Of a stretch of 64,000 bases of DNA, positions 34,001 through 46,300 are shown piece by piece (position 1 is the stretch's first letter; each line of letters starts with the position of its first letter). A program made the translations under genes and the position numbers. The notes beneath the pieces are model-generated. The model did no database searches. It was not told the DNA's origin and worked only from the letters and a program-made list of their open reading frames with translations. Location of the stretch: NCBI GenBank assembly GCA_034406715.1, contig CP137869.1, positions 1 to 64,000 of the forward strand, written 5' to 3'. The stretch comes from Rhodotorula mucilaginosa (Eukaryota; Basidiomycota; Microbotryomycetes; Sporidiobolales; Sporidiobolaceae).

Positions 34001-36351
34001 CGCCACTCTGGCCGAGCTCACGTCGCTCGAACAGCTTCTCGCTGTCATGATGGCCAAGGGAGTTGTCAGCGACGAGGTTATCAACAAGCTGTGGCAGGTG
34101 TACAGTGCGTCGTCGTCGGTTCGCGGCGAGCCGATTGGCGAGATAGCTTACCAGACTCTCTCTTCTTGGGCAGGCACGAGCAAGGAGATTCCCCGCTTCC
34201 AGCGCCGCGGTGCCATCATCGTCCTCGGCATGTTTGCCCAGACGAAGCCCGAGGTGGTCGCCGACCACGTCGAGACTCTGCTCCGGATCGGACTCGGCCA
34301 TTTTGGTCGCGCCGACCTCGTCCTCGCCAAGTACACCTGCATTGCCCTCGGTCGCGTCGGTGGAAGCGTCAAGAAGGTCAAGGGTAAGAGTTCTGCGAAC
34401 TCGCGCGAGGATCCACGGGAGAGGAGACTGACGCTCCCCCGCGAGAACTGCCAACAGGCTCGCTCAGTGACATCCAGGTCCGCTTGCCGATGGACAGTCC
34501 GGTCTTTGCTCGACTCGCCGAAACGATCCAGGCGCCATCGACGAGCAAAGAGTGGTTCAGCATGGCCGAGCAGGCCGTCAACACGGTCTACACGCTCGGC
34601 GATCAGCCGGACGCGCTCTGCTCGGATGTCCTCCGCCAGATGACGGTCCGAGTCTTTGGACCGCGAGCCAAGAAAGAAAAAGACGGCGCCTCGGTCGCCG
34701 AGGCAAAGGCGGTCGAGGCGGAGGACGATGCGGAAGGCGACGCTTCGATGGCGTCGGTGGCAGCGGCCGAGGACGAGCAGCAGCCGCCGCCACAAGCCGA
34801 GTCGACTCTCGGAGACGCGTTCGACCTGTCGCAACTCATCTTTGTCGCCGGACACTGCGCCATCAAACAGCTCGTTCATCTCGAACTCGTCGAGCGCGAT
34901 CTCAAACGTCGCAAAGCCGAGGACGAAAAGGCCAAAGGTGCCAAGAAGGCCGGCGACGACGAGCTCGACCAAGTCGCCGGCTCGGTCGAGGACGACATTG
35001 GCGACGTGATCGCGGCTGCCAAGGAGAAGGAGCTCATGTTTGGCCCGCAGAGCCTCCTCGCCGTGTTTGGTCCGATGGCTGCCACCGTCGTCGCCCAACC
35101 CAAGGTCTACAAGGTGTGTCCTACTTTTGCCACGGCTATTCACGCTCGCAAGACTGATGTCGCGTCATCAATCAGAACTCGATGCTGCAGACGGCCGCGA
35201 CTTTGGCGCTCAGCAAGTTCATGTGTGTCAGCTCGGAATTCTGCGCCGAGCACCTCATGCTCCTTTTCAAGGTCCTCGAGACGTCCAAAGAGCCTGCGGT
35301 CCGGAGCAACATTGTCATCGCGCTCGGCGACATTGCCGTCTGCTTCTCGACCATCATGGACGAAAACTCGGATCGGTTGTACGCCGGCTTGCACGACAAG
35401 GACCCGACCGTCAAGAAGAACACGCTCATGGTCTTGACGCACTTGATCCTGAACGGCATGATCAAGGTCAAGGGCCAGCTCGGCGAGATGGCCAAGTGCT
35501 TGTCCGACAACGACAAGCGGATCAAGGACCTCGCCCACCTGTTCTTCGAAGAGCTCGCGACCAAGGACAAGGCGATCTACAACAACTTGCCAGACATCAT
35601 CTCGCACTTGTCGTCGGGCTCGAACCCGGTCGACGAGGACACGTTCCAGGTCTCGATGAAGTTCATCTTCAAATTCGTCGACAAGGTAAAGCTCGCAAAC
35701 GCCATGACGCCTCAGATGACCCGACAGATAACGTTGCTTTTCCCCCCGAGCAGAAAAAGGAAGCCGAGTCGATCGTGGAGAAGCTCTGTCAGCGGTTCTC
35801 GGGCACGAGCCAGCCGCGTCAATGGCGCGACATTGCTTTCTGTCTCTCCTTGTTGCCGTTCAACTCGGACAATGCCGTCAAGAAGCTCCTCGAGGGTGGG
35901 TTATCCCCTGATGGTGTGCTCAGCAAGAGACTCTTAGAGCTGACTCTCACGCTTGTCGGTACGACAGGTCTGCCGTTCTATCAAGACAAGCTGCACGAAG
36001 AGACGGTGTACAAGCGTTTCGGCGAGATCTTGACCAAGGCGAGTTTCCAACTTGTGTCGCTTGCTCCTCGCGTGCCCCCTTGCTGACACTTTCAAGAAAC
36101 CCGCCGTACAGATCCGTGCGCCGACCAACAAACTGAACCGGACCGAGTCGGACTTGAAGGACTTTGAGGACGCGCTCGAGAAGCATCGCGCCAAGGGCGC
36201 CGAGGATCAGGAAGTCGAGCGCAAGGTCCAGAAGAGCCGCCGACGCGCGCCGACCGCCAAAGCCGCCGCTGCTGCTCCAGCTCGCCGCAACAACGCTCGT
36301 CGCGCGCGAGTTCAGCAGAGCGAGACTCCGCCTAGCTCGCCCGAACGGTGA
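31028..36351 (+). CDS. CND1: Condensin complex non-SMC subunit 1 (Cnd1 / Ycs4 / CAP-D2)
   Basis: HEAT-repeat subunit of condensin, needed for mitotic chromosome compaction. The N-terminus MDWSLEGQLAHLEEHGALQL lies in a short exon. Later exons carry IADRQFNAQDSKG, HLDSESYPMRNAILEVLGLL, LLDLNSYVRAKAASVLLKTC and HDKAATVRKNCLALLTRLVL. The strongly conserved Cnd1 signature VRSNIVIALGDIAVCFSTIM, followed by HDKDPTVKKNTLMVLTHLIL and LFFEELATKDKAIYNNLPDI, lies at about 35300-35600. An acidic Glu/Asp run at about 33297-33360 interrupts the helical repeats. The tail is basic and ends ETPPSSPER, with possible SP phosphosites. About a dozen exons. Roughly 1,400 residues in all, in the normal range. The stop is 115 bases from the stop of the convergent DAL1 gene. 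Confidence 0.95.
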
Positions 36352-36466
36352 GGGACCGTCCCTCCCATCATCTATCTCATCCGGCACCTCCCTTTCGTAT
36401 TTCTGCATACCCTGCCGCGCCTCTTTTCTGTTGTTTGAATATGATCATTTTCGGGAGCTCCTCCAT

Positions 36467-38287
36467 CTACACGAGAAGTTGTCCCGCAAACTTGACCTCG
36501 CCTGCCGAGAAGCCCGAATCGCGACTGTAGACGCGTTTGCCGCGCAGGTAAGTTTCCTTGACCGCGCCAGTGAGCTCGAGTCCCTCTGTTTTGGGGCGCA
36601 TGTAATGGTCAGCTGGCGCTGTTCCGCGTCTCGGAACCGAACGCGTCGCCCACTCACCGTATGGCGAAGCCCGGTTCTTGAAATGCAGCTCGCCCTTGGT
36701 AATCTAGTCGGGACAAAGCGAGCGTGAGCGTCCGCAGTAAAACGCGAGGAGCGCAGAAAGGCCGTACCTGGAAAGTCTTTTTGGCGTCAAAGATGACAAA
36801 GTCGGCGTCGCCTCCTTCCTGGATCGTTCCCTTTTGGCGCTCGAGGCCAACTTGCTTCGCCGGCTTGCTCGCCACCCATTCGAGCACCTTTTCCATCGGC
36901 ACGCCGCGCTTGCTCGCCTCGGTCCACAAGAGGCTGAGCCCGAGTCCAAGTCCGCCGATACCACCCCAGGCTTTCATAAAGTCGCCCGTCTCGAGGCGCT
37001 TCAGTTCGGTCGTGCAGGGCGAGTGGTCCGAGACGACAAAGTCGATGTCGCCGTCGAGGAGGGCCTGCCAGAGTTGTTCGCGGTTCGCGTCTTCGCGGAT
37101 CGGCGGGCAGCACTTGAAGAGGGTTTCGCCCTTGGCGATCTGTTCTGCCGAGAGGCACAGGTAGTGGAAGCACGTCTCGACCGAGAGAGGCAGGCCGAGA
37201 TCTCGGCGGGCGTGTCGCAGAGTTGGGAGGGCGGAGGAGGCCGACAGGTGGACAATGTGCGTCCGGAGGGACGGGAACTGTTTTGCGCAACGGACAATGA
37301 GGTCGATGGCAGACTCTTCGAGTGCCGGTGGCCTCGAAGCGAGAAACGTCGAGTAGGACGCCGGATCAGACGAGGCGTCTTCGTGGCCCGAGCCGTCGAG
37401 TTCGGCGTGGAAGAGAAAGAGCGATTTCGCGGCCTGTCCACCATCGCAAAGCGTTATGGAGTTAGCCCCTCTCGTGTAACACGCTCCCTTTAGCTCGCAC
37501 TCACATCGAGCTCCTTCATGGCGCGCAAGACGTGCTCCTCTTTGATGCCCGGAAACTCGTCGACGCCGCTCTCGCAGAGGAAGCCCTTGAAGCCCTTGAC
37601 GCCCTCTTTCGCGAGCGGCTGCAGGTCGTCGGCATTGTCCGGGATGACTCCGCCCCAGAAGCCGACGTCGACGTGCCGCTTGCCTTCGGAGGCGCCCAGC
37701 TTGATCTTGAAGTTTTCGACGGTCGTGGTCGGAGGAATCGCGTTCAAGGGCATGTCGATCACGGTCGTGAACCCGCCGGATGCAGCGGCCTACAGAAGCA
37801 AGCCATCAGCTTCGCAGTCCGTTTTGACCGTGGATACAGTGTTCTCCGGCAGGCGGATTGAGCCAGCGATTCCCGGCCGTTCTGCGGCGAAGGAATGCCG
37901 GGTTCAAGGCAGAACTCACGGCCGTTCCGGTCTCGAATCCTTCCCATTCTGTGCGACCCGGCTCGTTCAAATGCACGTGTGCGTCGACCAGCTGCAATGG
38001 TCAACGAGCCAAACGCGGTCGAAGCGGACCAAAAGTCAGTCAACCTCGCACTGGCTCGCCTGCGCAGGCCACGGACTCACGCCGGGCAGGATCCAATCGT
38101 CTCCGACATCGATCCAGTCCTCGTCTGCCACCGTTCCAGCCACTTCCGAGCGGTCGAGCGGGCGGCCCGCGTGAATCCGCTTCACCCGCCCGGTCGTTGA
38201 GTCGACTTCGACCGTAGCAGGAGCACCGCCGGGGGAAGCAGCCGAGTACACCTTGGACGACGTGAAATACCGCGAAGTGCTCGCCAT
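36467..38287 (-). CDS. DAL1: Allantoinase (purine degradation)
   Basis: Hydrolyses allantoin to allantoate, letting the cell use purines as nitrogen source. A cyclic amidohydrolase: metal-binding [20 protein letters not shown] in the second exon, [20 protein letters not shown], the carboxylated-lysine region [47 protein letters not shown] and the Asp ligand in [16 protein letters not shown] complete set of ligands appears present. The N-terminus [20 protein letters not shown] precedes [12 protein letters not shown]. About six exons, stop at 36467. No other allantoin-pathway gene is adjacent, so there is no DAL cluster here. Confidence 0.94.
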
Positions 38288-38526
38288 CGTAGAGACCGGG
38301 TCTATGGCTGTGGTCAAAGAGGTGGAGGAGGAACCGACGTGATCGGTGGGGCCGCTCCTCCGCTCGACTCCGCGCAAGAATCCGCGATACCAGAGAGAAA
38401 ACTTTCAGAGTGAACACAAGGATGGAGAACTCATAGATGGGCAGCGCAAGGACTTTCGAGGAAAGGCAGTCGGGGAGGGGACGAGGTCGAGCTCGAATAT
38501 CTCTTAATTTGCGCACCCGCGAGAAT

Positions 38527-41402
38527 CTACAGCGCACGCTCGACAAAGCTCTGGATGACTCCCTCGACCGTGGTCGGGTACTCGACCAGCTCGACCTCGC
38601 CCGATTGCGGGTGGACGCGCGTGTTGGGCTGGACAAACACCTTGCGCGGGAGTTTCTTGGCTGCAAGAGGGCGGGGGAAAGTATTCGCGCTCTCGTCAGC
38701 AGCCCGATCGTACGCAGCAGTCAAGAATTGGAGAGAAGGGGAAAACAGTACGCCTTGAAACTTACCGAGTACGAGGGGGCGCAGCTTGGACACCCAGTCG
38801 TCCTTGGGCTTGGTGAGCTTCTTGTAAAACTCGGTCGCGCCGGCGCCGTCGCCCGTACTCTTCCGGACCTGCAAGGGAAACGAAGAGGCGAATAAGCAGC
38901 GAGTCCGAGGCGTTATGACGTAGAATGGGAAAGCGTGTGCGCACCTGCAGCTCGACGAGCAGCTTGCCCATGACCTCCTTACCCTTCTCGAGCACGGCCT
39001 GACGGTCCAGCCGCACAAACGCATTGACGAGCTCGCCCTCCTTTCCTTCCACGTACTCAATCCTCCCGAGTCCGTGATCGAGCATCCAATTCGTGATCCC
39101 AAGGCGAGCCTCCATGTGCGCCTGGCCGTGTCGCCCCGTCGCAGGATCGAACCACTCGAGCGCGCGGACACCGGCGCGCGCCATCACGACAAAGGTGTAG
39201 TACGTGAGGTCGTCTTGGTCTTGTCGGGACGTGAGACCAAAGATGGCCGCAATGTCGCGGTTGCTCGCGAGGTAGAGGGCGACGCTCTCTGCGCGGCACT
39301 CTTCCATCGACGACGAGACGGGACCGATCCGCGAGCCATAAGCTGTTCACCCTCCGCAGACCCCGTCAGTCTTCCTGAGCTCTGATCTGGATCAAAGATG
39401 AAAAGAAAGGACAGAGAAAGCTCACTCTCGCCAGGCTTGTACCACGACGTGATCGGCTTGCCCGTCAGCGGGTTGATCGTCTTTTCCGGGTCAAAGTTCT
39501 TCGAGCCGTCCGCTTGCTCCTGGAACAAGCGCCCGGTGCCGTGACCGAGCAGCTCGTGGTTCGCGACCTGGACGCTGAACGCGCGGTCTTCCCACTTCTT
39601 GTACTCGTCGACTTCCTCCGGCGCAATGAACGTTGTCGGCTCGTTCGCAGCCTTGGCCGAGAGGATGTTTTGCAGGCTGACATTCTTGAATCCGTCCTGT
39701 TCTCGGACGTCGTGATCTGCCAATGGAGATCTCAGTCAGTTGCCGTCGACGTGATGTCCACTGAGCGGGAAATCGCCTTACAATTGGGGATGTTGATGCC
39801 GGCCGGAATGCCGCCAGTCGCAAACGAGATGATTTCGAGCGAGGTAAAGTCAGGACGCTTGAACTCGGGAACTGTGCGCGAGCGGTTCAATCAGATCCCG
39901 TCAAGTTGCGTCAAGCGTCTCTGATCACGTGCGCCCGGACTCACCTTCATAGTCCTTTCCCCAAGGGAGGTCTTCGATGAGTTCCGGAGCGCGGTCAACC
40001 AGCGTGTTGTATTTGCGCGACTGCTCCTTGTTGACGACGGCGACAAACCCTTCGAATTCGGCGCGGGCGCCGAACGGGTCGACGTACGACTCGATGAAAC
40101 CGATGTAGGCTGCCCGTTACTATCCCGTCAGTCATCCCAACTGATAATAATATACGGGTTCAGGAAGTTGAGGCCTCACTTTCGACAACGGGACCGACAT
40201 CCTTGACCCTGTTTGGGGAACAAAGATCAGCGGTCTGAAGGGACCTGAAACCAGATGAGGAAGCGGCGGGGCACTCACCAGTGCCGACTTGCGTCCTTGT
40301 GCGCCTCGATGTCGCCAGTCTCGAAGCTCTCGACGTACTTGTCGAGCATCTTGACCTGGTTCTCGTCGCGGGCAAACTCCTTTGCCTTGATCAGCGCCGC
40401 ATTGATTTTCTCGAGCGCGTCGGCACAGTCGCCCGCTTCGAGTCGTACTTCAAAGGCGAGCTTTTCACTCTTGAGCGACTTGGGCCATGAAGCGGGGAGC
40501 GACGAGGCGGCGGCGATGTGGAGCACGAGTTGGGAATCCGACTCGCGCGACAGGCGCGTGTTGAGGGTCGAGATCCCGGCGGCGTCGCACAGGGCCTGCA
40601 CCTCGTCGACTTGTTCGTCGGACGGCGCGGGCGAGGAAGGGTAGTACGCCGAGACATGGCCGGCCGAGGGCTTGCCGATCGAGAGGGCCGCTTCCGGCTC
40701 GAGGGCGTAAATCTCTTCCTTCAACTCGTTCCAGAGGGGGACAGCGAGGTCCGCGCGTTCCGAAGCTTTGACGACGGCCGCGAACGCCTCTTGCGAGACG
40801 CGCGGGACAAACTTGGTCGCGCCGAACGAGCGAAAGTTGGCGAGGTTGGACAGGACCTGAGCGGAATAGGCGAGGACGTCGGCCCACTCGGCATCGCTGA
40901 CGCCGCTCTTGGATTTCAGTTGCTCGAGGGCTGCGAGCTTGGCGGGCTCTGACGACTGGGCGGCGGAGAAGGTGGCGATCAAGAGGTTGAAGAGCTTTTC
41001 AGCCTGCGGCGTCGTCTGCCGCATAATGATGCGGGCGCCGGCCCAGCTCGCCGCCGACATGTAGTGGGCATAGCTCTCTGTACGGCGAGGAGTCCTTTGT
41101 CAGCTTCAGGGTATTCGACTCGTCCCACATGTGGATGGATGGCCTCGGGTGGACGCACTCTCTCGCTGGGTGAGCTGCTTGAACGAGTCGGCAATATTGA
41201 GGGAGCAGACGGGCAAGCCCTGCGCCTTGTCAGCGAGGAAACGTTCCTTGTTTACGGCTGCTGCGGCGGTGGCCATGCTGCGTGGAGAGTGGGCCGACGG
41301 ATCGAGGTGGGGAGGAGGCACACGAGAGCGAGCGAGGTGCGGGGCGCGGTGCAAACTTGAGCGAGCAGTGAACGCTTGCAAGGAGCGCACAGTCTGCAGC
41401 AT
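38527..41402 (-). CDS. DPP3: Dipeptidyl peptidase III (zinc metallopeptidase M49)
   Basis: Removes N-terminal dipeptides from short peptides. Both M49 motifs are intact: HELLGHG (coded at about 39538-39558) and [15 protein letters not shown] (about 39265-39310). Other family landmarks are [29 protein letters not shown] and [20 protein letters not shown], and the C-terminus is [13 protein letters not shown]. Two in-frame starts exist. ATG at 41276 gives [18 protein letters not shown], a cytosolic form. ATG at 41402 adds 42 residues beginning [20 protein letters not shown], basic and Ser-rich without acidic residues, so like a mitochondrial presequence. The coordinates given cover the longer form. 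About eight exons. Confidence 0.94.
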
Positions 41403-41694
41403 CAACCAGCAGAGACAAAGGAGACAACGGGAGGAAGGGATCGCCTTCGCCTTTTCTGAATCCCACGCGGGGAATCAAACCGCAACCGCGTGGCAGCGAC
41501 ATAGTCGGCTTATCCGGACGTCCGACACATCGCTTGTACGTTTATGTTTGAATATACAGCCGCACGGTTCTGCCGCCAAAGATGCAGGTACGAGGAGCGC
41601 GTCGAATCGAAAAGGAGAAGGTCGCGCTCGAGTAGGAAACATATTTCACGACCTGTGCACGCTGCGGATCGAGCGACGGACGCCGGTTCCGAGT

Positions 41695-43094
41695 CTACCA
41701 GTACTTGAACTTGAGATCAATGCCCCAGCTGCAAAAAAAAGAAGGGAGTTAGCGCGGAAGAAGCGTCACCAACCGGCGAAAGTTCGGACTCACTCGGGCT
41801 TGATGAACCGCTGTCCCTTGGTCTTGTACAGCGAGTTGAGCGTATCCATATCCTCTGCATCGAGCTTGACCATCTTGAGATTGTCAATAATCCGCCGCTC
41901 CGTAACCGACTTGGGAAGAACGACGACGTTGCGGTTGACTGCCCGGCGAGTGGCGTTGTCAGTCGCGCCGTCACGACGAATCCACTGAGAGCAAGTGGTC
42001 GTCATCTCGCGCACCTTGGTAACTGATCAAGATAGTCCCGACGCTGACGCCATGCTTGTCGGCAATCTTTTTGATGTCCTCGTCCTTCAAAAGCGGCGAG
42101 TCGGTCGAGCCGAGCGGCGAGTACGCCTCGGCCACGATGCCCTTCGCCTCGAGGTACTCGAGAAGCTCGTGTTGCGGCAGGTAGGGGTGCAACTCGACCT
42201 GCGAGAACGGGTGCTTCAGCACATGACCCGCGCCCGAGCCGCTTTGAACAAATCGTCCTCGCACCTGATTTGCCGCCGGCGTGACCTTGGCCGTCTTGAG
42301 CAAGTCGTCCAGCATCGGTTCGGAGAAGCTACGGCGCAATAAGAAATGTGAGACCAGTGCCGCCGGAGAAGGCTGCGCTTCAGAAAAGAAAAGGGACGAA
42401 CTTGGAAACGCCAATCGCCTTGACGAGCCCTTTCTCCAAGAGCGCCTCCATCTGTTCCCAGGTTTGGTTGATGGTCCACTCCGTATCCTACAGAGAGGGG
42501 AACGCATGAATAACTGGACCGGGTCCCGGGCAAGAGACACGTAGCTCACCAGATCGCGTGAGCCGTCCTCCTTCTTGGGGAATTTCGCATCGTTGCCGTT
42601 CGGGTTGAGCGGCACCGGCCAATGCATCAGGTCTGCGGCGTCAATGAAAAGCATGAGTACTCCAGTCAGTGCCACAAGATGAAGGAACGTACACAGATCC
42701 AGGTAGTCTGTCCCGATCAAGTCGAGCGACTCTTTGACCGCGGCTTCGACATCGCGGTGCTTGGTACACCAAAGCTTGCTCGTGATAAAGATCTCGTCGC
42801 GCGGGACGCCTGAGTCCCGGATCCCTTGGCCGACCTCTTGCTCGTTGCCGTAGATCCAGGCGAGGTTGAGGTGCTTGTATCCGTTTTGCAAAGCAGTTTT
42901 GACGGCGTTGGCGACTTCGCCCGGGCCGGACTTCCAAGTTCCTGTTTGGCGTTCATTTCCGTTCAGCCTTTCGCGGCTACTGGCGTGCGTGAGGCGACGG
43001 AACCTGACAACGCACCGAGGCCAACAGCGGGAATGCTCAGCTTCTTTGCTCCGCTGTTGAGCGGAATGTTGGGTACGTCCATGTACGCAGGCAT
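41695..43094 (-). CDS. Aldo/keto reductase
   Basis: NADP(H)-dependent TIM-barrel oxidoreductase. It starts MPAYMDVPNIPLNSGAKKLS followed by IPAVGLGALS; later exons give TWKSGPGEVANAVKTALQNG, WIYGNEQEVGQGIRDSGVPR, IFITSKLWCTKHRDVE, LIGTDYLDLYLMHWPVPLNP, VKAIGVSNFSEPMLDDLL, NQVELHPYLPQ, EAYSPLGS and the cofactor-binding VVLPKSVTERRI. Catalytic Tyr, Lys and His are present. The usual Asp of the HID-T/A motif is Asn here (HLNLAWIYGNE; codon AAC read from 42867-42865). It may affect activity or reflect a specialised subfamily. Substrate unknown; Gcy1/Ypr1-like glycerol or aldehyde reductases are the nearest in layout. Around seven or more short exons, stop at 41695. Confidence 0.9.
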
Positions 43095-43331
43095 CGTTGT
43101 TCGAAAAGCGAGTAGAGTGTAGAAGAGCAAGAGAGAGTGCCAGGCCGAAACTTTCCGTCGTATGCGTGGCTGGTTCGCCGCATCCAAATCTGGCAGCGTT
43201 CGGGATGACGAAAAGAGAACGAGAGCGGCCCGCTCTTCCGCCCCGACCTCCCTCCACCCAGCACGTGCCGCGAAAGGCGAAATGGAGTGTGTGTAATGCT
43301 GCGTAGTCAGTGGGATTGCGCAGTGAAGTGT

Positions 43332-46300
43332 CTACAGTTCGTCCTTGACATGTTCTGCGGGCGGCGGCTCGACCTGAGAGCTGCCGACAAAGTCGTCGCG
43401 TTCTTGCTGTTGCTGGAGAGCCTGCTCCATTTCGTCGGCCCTGGCTTCGAACGCGACCGACTCGCCCTGCGCGGCCGCGACTCGTTTGGCCAAGCTGGCA
43501 ACTTCGTCGTCGTATTCGGTCCATTCGGGAATGAGACGCTTCGCGCGCTGGAGTTTGGGCTCGTGCGTGAGCGGGTTGTTGCAGAGGTCGATGGCTGCCG
43601 GTGCGACGGGCGTGCTGTCAGTTTTATCCTTGACGCAATGCCAGCGAGATAAACGCACTCTTGGCAGTTGCTAGGTCCTCGTCGCTGCACCTGCAGGGAT
43701 TGAGACCAGAAGAGTCAGCTCGACGTGAAGGGGCGACCGAAAACGAAAATGAAGGTCGACGTACCAAGTTTCGCACCATAGCCACTCTTTTGGCAGGGTG
43801 TACTGTTCGGCAGTGTTCGTCAGAGAATTTTGAAAGCCCCCCTTATAGCCGCCAGCACTTACGATGGGCAAGTTCGGCGTCATGTTGTTTGGAAGATCTT
43901 GGTCGAGGTTCGAGAGCGAGCCGGGATCCGCCGACAACGCCTGGTACTGCTGCCGGAGCAGATCACCCGCAGCGATCTGTCGGAATCGGTCGAGGTCGAC
44001 GACGTACAGTGCCGAGATGTGGTACGGCCGTCCTTGTAGGTGCCTGGCCCAGTAACTGCGCGGCAGCTCGTCAGCGAAATCATTCACAGCTCCCAAGAAG
44101 CTGCCTCACGACGCACCCAGTCTTCCAGAAGCGGAAGCCTTCCATCTCTGGCTTCTCGCCATCGTAGCCGCCCATCGGCGCGTAGGCATAAGGCGCTCCC
44201 TTCAAGTCGAGGTCGACCAACTCTTTCAGGTCGGCGCGAACGATTCTGCGGGCGGAAGACGTGGCGTCAGCAGATCAACACACGGAAGGAGACGAAATAC
44301 GCACTGATCCGAGTCGACAAAGATGACGCGGTCGAGCTCGAGCGGGAACAAGACGTCGAGGAAGAGGATCTTGTACCTGCACTCGGATAAGGAGTCAGGC
44401 ACGCCTCGTCGGATGTGTCAGCGTGACTACGCACCCCCAGATCTCGCGCTGCTTCTCCTTCTGACCTCGGAGCCAATGTGGCCACTTGTACGTGACGAGC
44501 TCGTAGTCGAATCCGTATTCTGCAAGCACGACCGCCGGGTGGATCAGCGCACTGGCGAGCCATGCCGGTCGTCGGATGCCGGAACTCACCTTTTGCCATA
44601 TGCGGAATGAAGGCTTTGAAGGACGGCGACAAGAAGTTCTGGATAAACCAGAACTTGACGGAACTCTTGGTATGGCGCAGCACCGAGACGATCATGAGGA
44701 AGGCCATACGCTGCGGCGTGGGCCCGCATCAGCAATAGATTCCCGTCAGGAACCCGGCTGCGCTAACGAACCTCGTAGAGATGTCCCGAGGCCACCGTGA
44801 AGACGTTGATATCGGCTCGTTTGCCGGTGTCAACGAGATCAGTCGAAGAGGGCGCCACGAACGGCAACCTGTGTCCCTTGCTGGGTCAGCCTTGAACTGT
44901 ACTCAAAGAAGTCAGGCGAGGAACCGGCACGTACATGGACTTGACTCGATTCCAGATTCCGAGCGTCGCCGTCTTGTCCTTGACGGCCTCGGCAGCCGAT
45001 TCGTCCAAGAGCTCCGTCGTTTCGTGCCCGGGACGACGACGGAAACGCGGATAGATCGTCTTCCCTTCGAGAGTCGAGACGAAGAATTCGTTGCCCGTCT
45101 TGGCCACCTCGGCGCTCTTCCAGCCGTCCGCGCCGATACTCTCCAGCTCAAAGACGTCGGCGCTTCTGCCGCTGCGAATGTCGAGTCGCCACAAGCCGGG
45201 GTTCGCCTTGAGCTGGACGTAGCCTAGATTGGCCATGACGATCGAAGCTGTCCTGTCGGCTGCTGCATTGAGGCTGCCTGGACGTGAAAGTTCGAGTTGC
45301 AGGCCGCGAGGCGGCCGGCTGGACGGCATGTCCCGCGCATGACCTTCGACGATCAATGTTTCGAGTTCGAGAACAGCTTCGACTCCTCGTTCCCTCGAGT
45401 CCAGAGGTAAATCTCCGAGCTTGATGTTGTCGAGGTCGTGAATGCCCGTCCTCGGGAAGGCGAGCCAAGCCCGCTGAAGATCCGTGGCATAGGTCACCAA
45501 GACGTCGGGTGGAATCGCATCGAAGCGAACTTGAGGCTGAAGCTCGGCGCCAGAGGGGCTGAACGTCAACTTGGAGGCGAAGCAGAATTCGTAAAAGCGC
45601 TTGATCGGGACTTCGGTGAGGTGCAGCGAAGGGTTCAGGTACAGGCTGACGATCGTCGAGTTCAACTCGTTCAGGGTGCGGATGATTGGTGCCCATCGCT
45701 GCGCGAGCTCGGTGGCAGGGTCGATGACGACGGCGATCTCGTAAAGCGCAGCCGGGTTCTGCGGGCTGTAAACGGCGCTGCGAACAAGCTCGGGAGGTTA
45801 GCCGCAAGTCCGTTCGCTCGTCAGCCTAGGCGCTCGACTTACGTGTGGTTCGCATGAAGGCGAAGGTAATCGCGGCGGCGCTCGGTCGAGCTCGTTGCAA
45901 AAAGGCCCGCTGCAGGGTCGGCGATGTGTGCCGCTCCGACAACCGAGGTCGCGAGCATGTAGAATTGCGAGAGGTCGTGCCTTCGAAAGAACCTTCGCGT
46001 CAGAAAGCGCACAGCACATTGATCGCGGCATAGCGACTCACGCATCATGAGCCGTTGAATCCAGGGAAGTCGCATTCGCGGCGGCAACAACGGGCAGAAT
46101 GCGCTTCTCGAGCTCGAGGGTGAGCAGCGTCTGCAGATCTGGTGCCGGGAACTGCGTAGGCCGGAAAGGTCCGATCACCTGCATCAACCAGAAGGGAGTC
46201 AGTCTGGTGAGATGGGTCGCAGAGCTGCCTCGGCGACAGACACACCCTGCCGTTCATCACGAGACCGCTTTCTCCCGCTGCGAAGCCAAAGCGAACTCGG

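Noticed and set aside
36467-38287. Possible allantoin-utilisation gene cluster around DAL1
   Set aside because: Neighbours are condensin and dipeptidyl peptidase III; no permease, allantoicase, urease or ureidoglycolate gene lies nearby.
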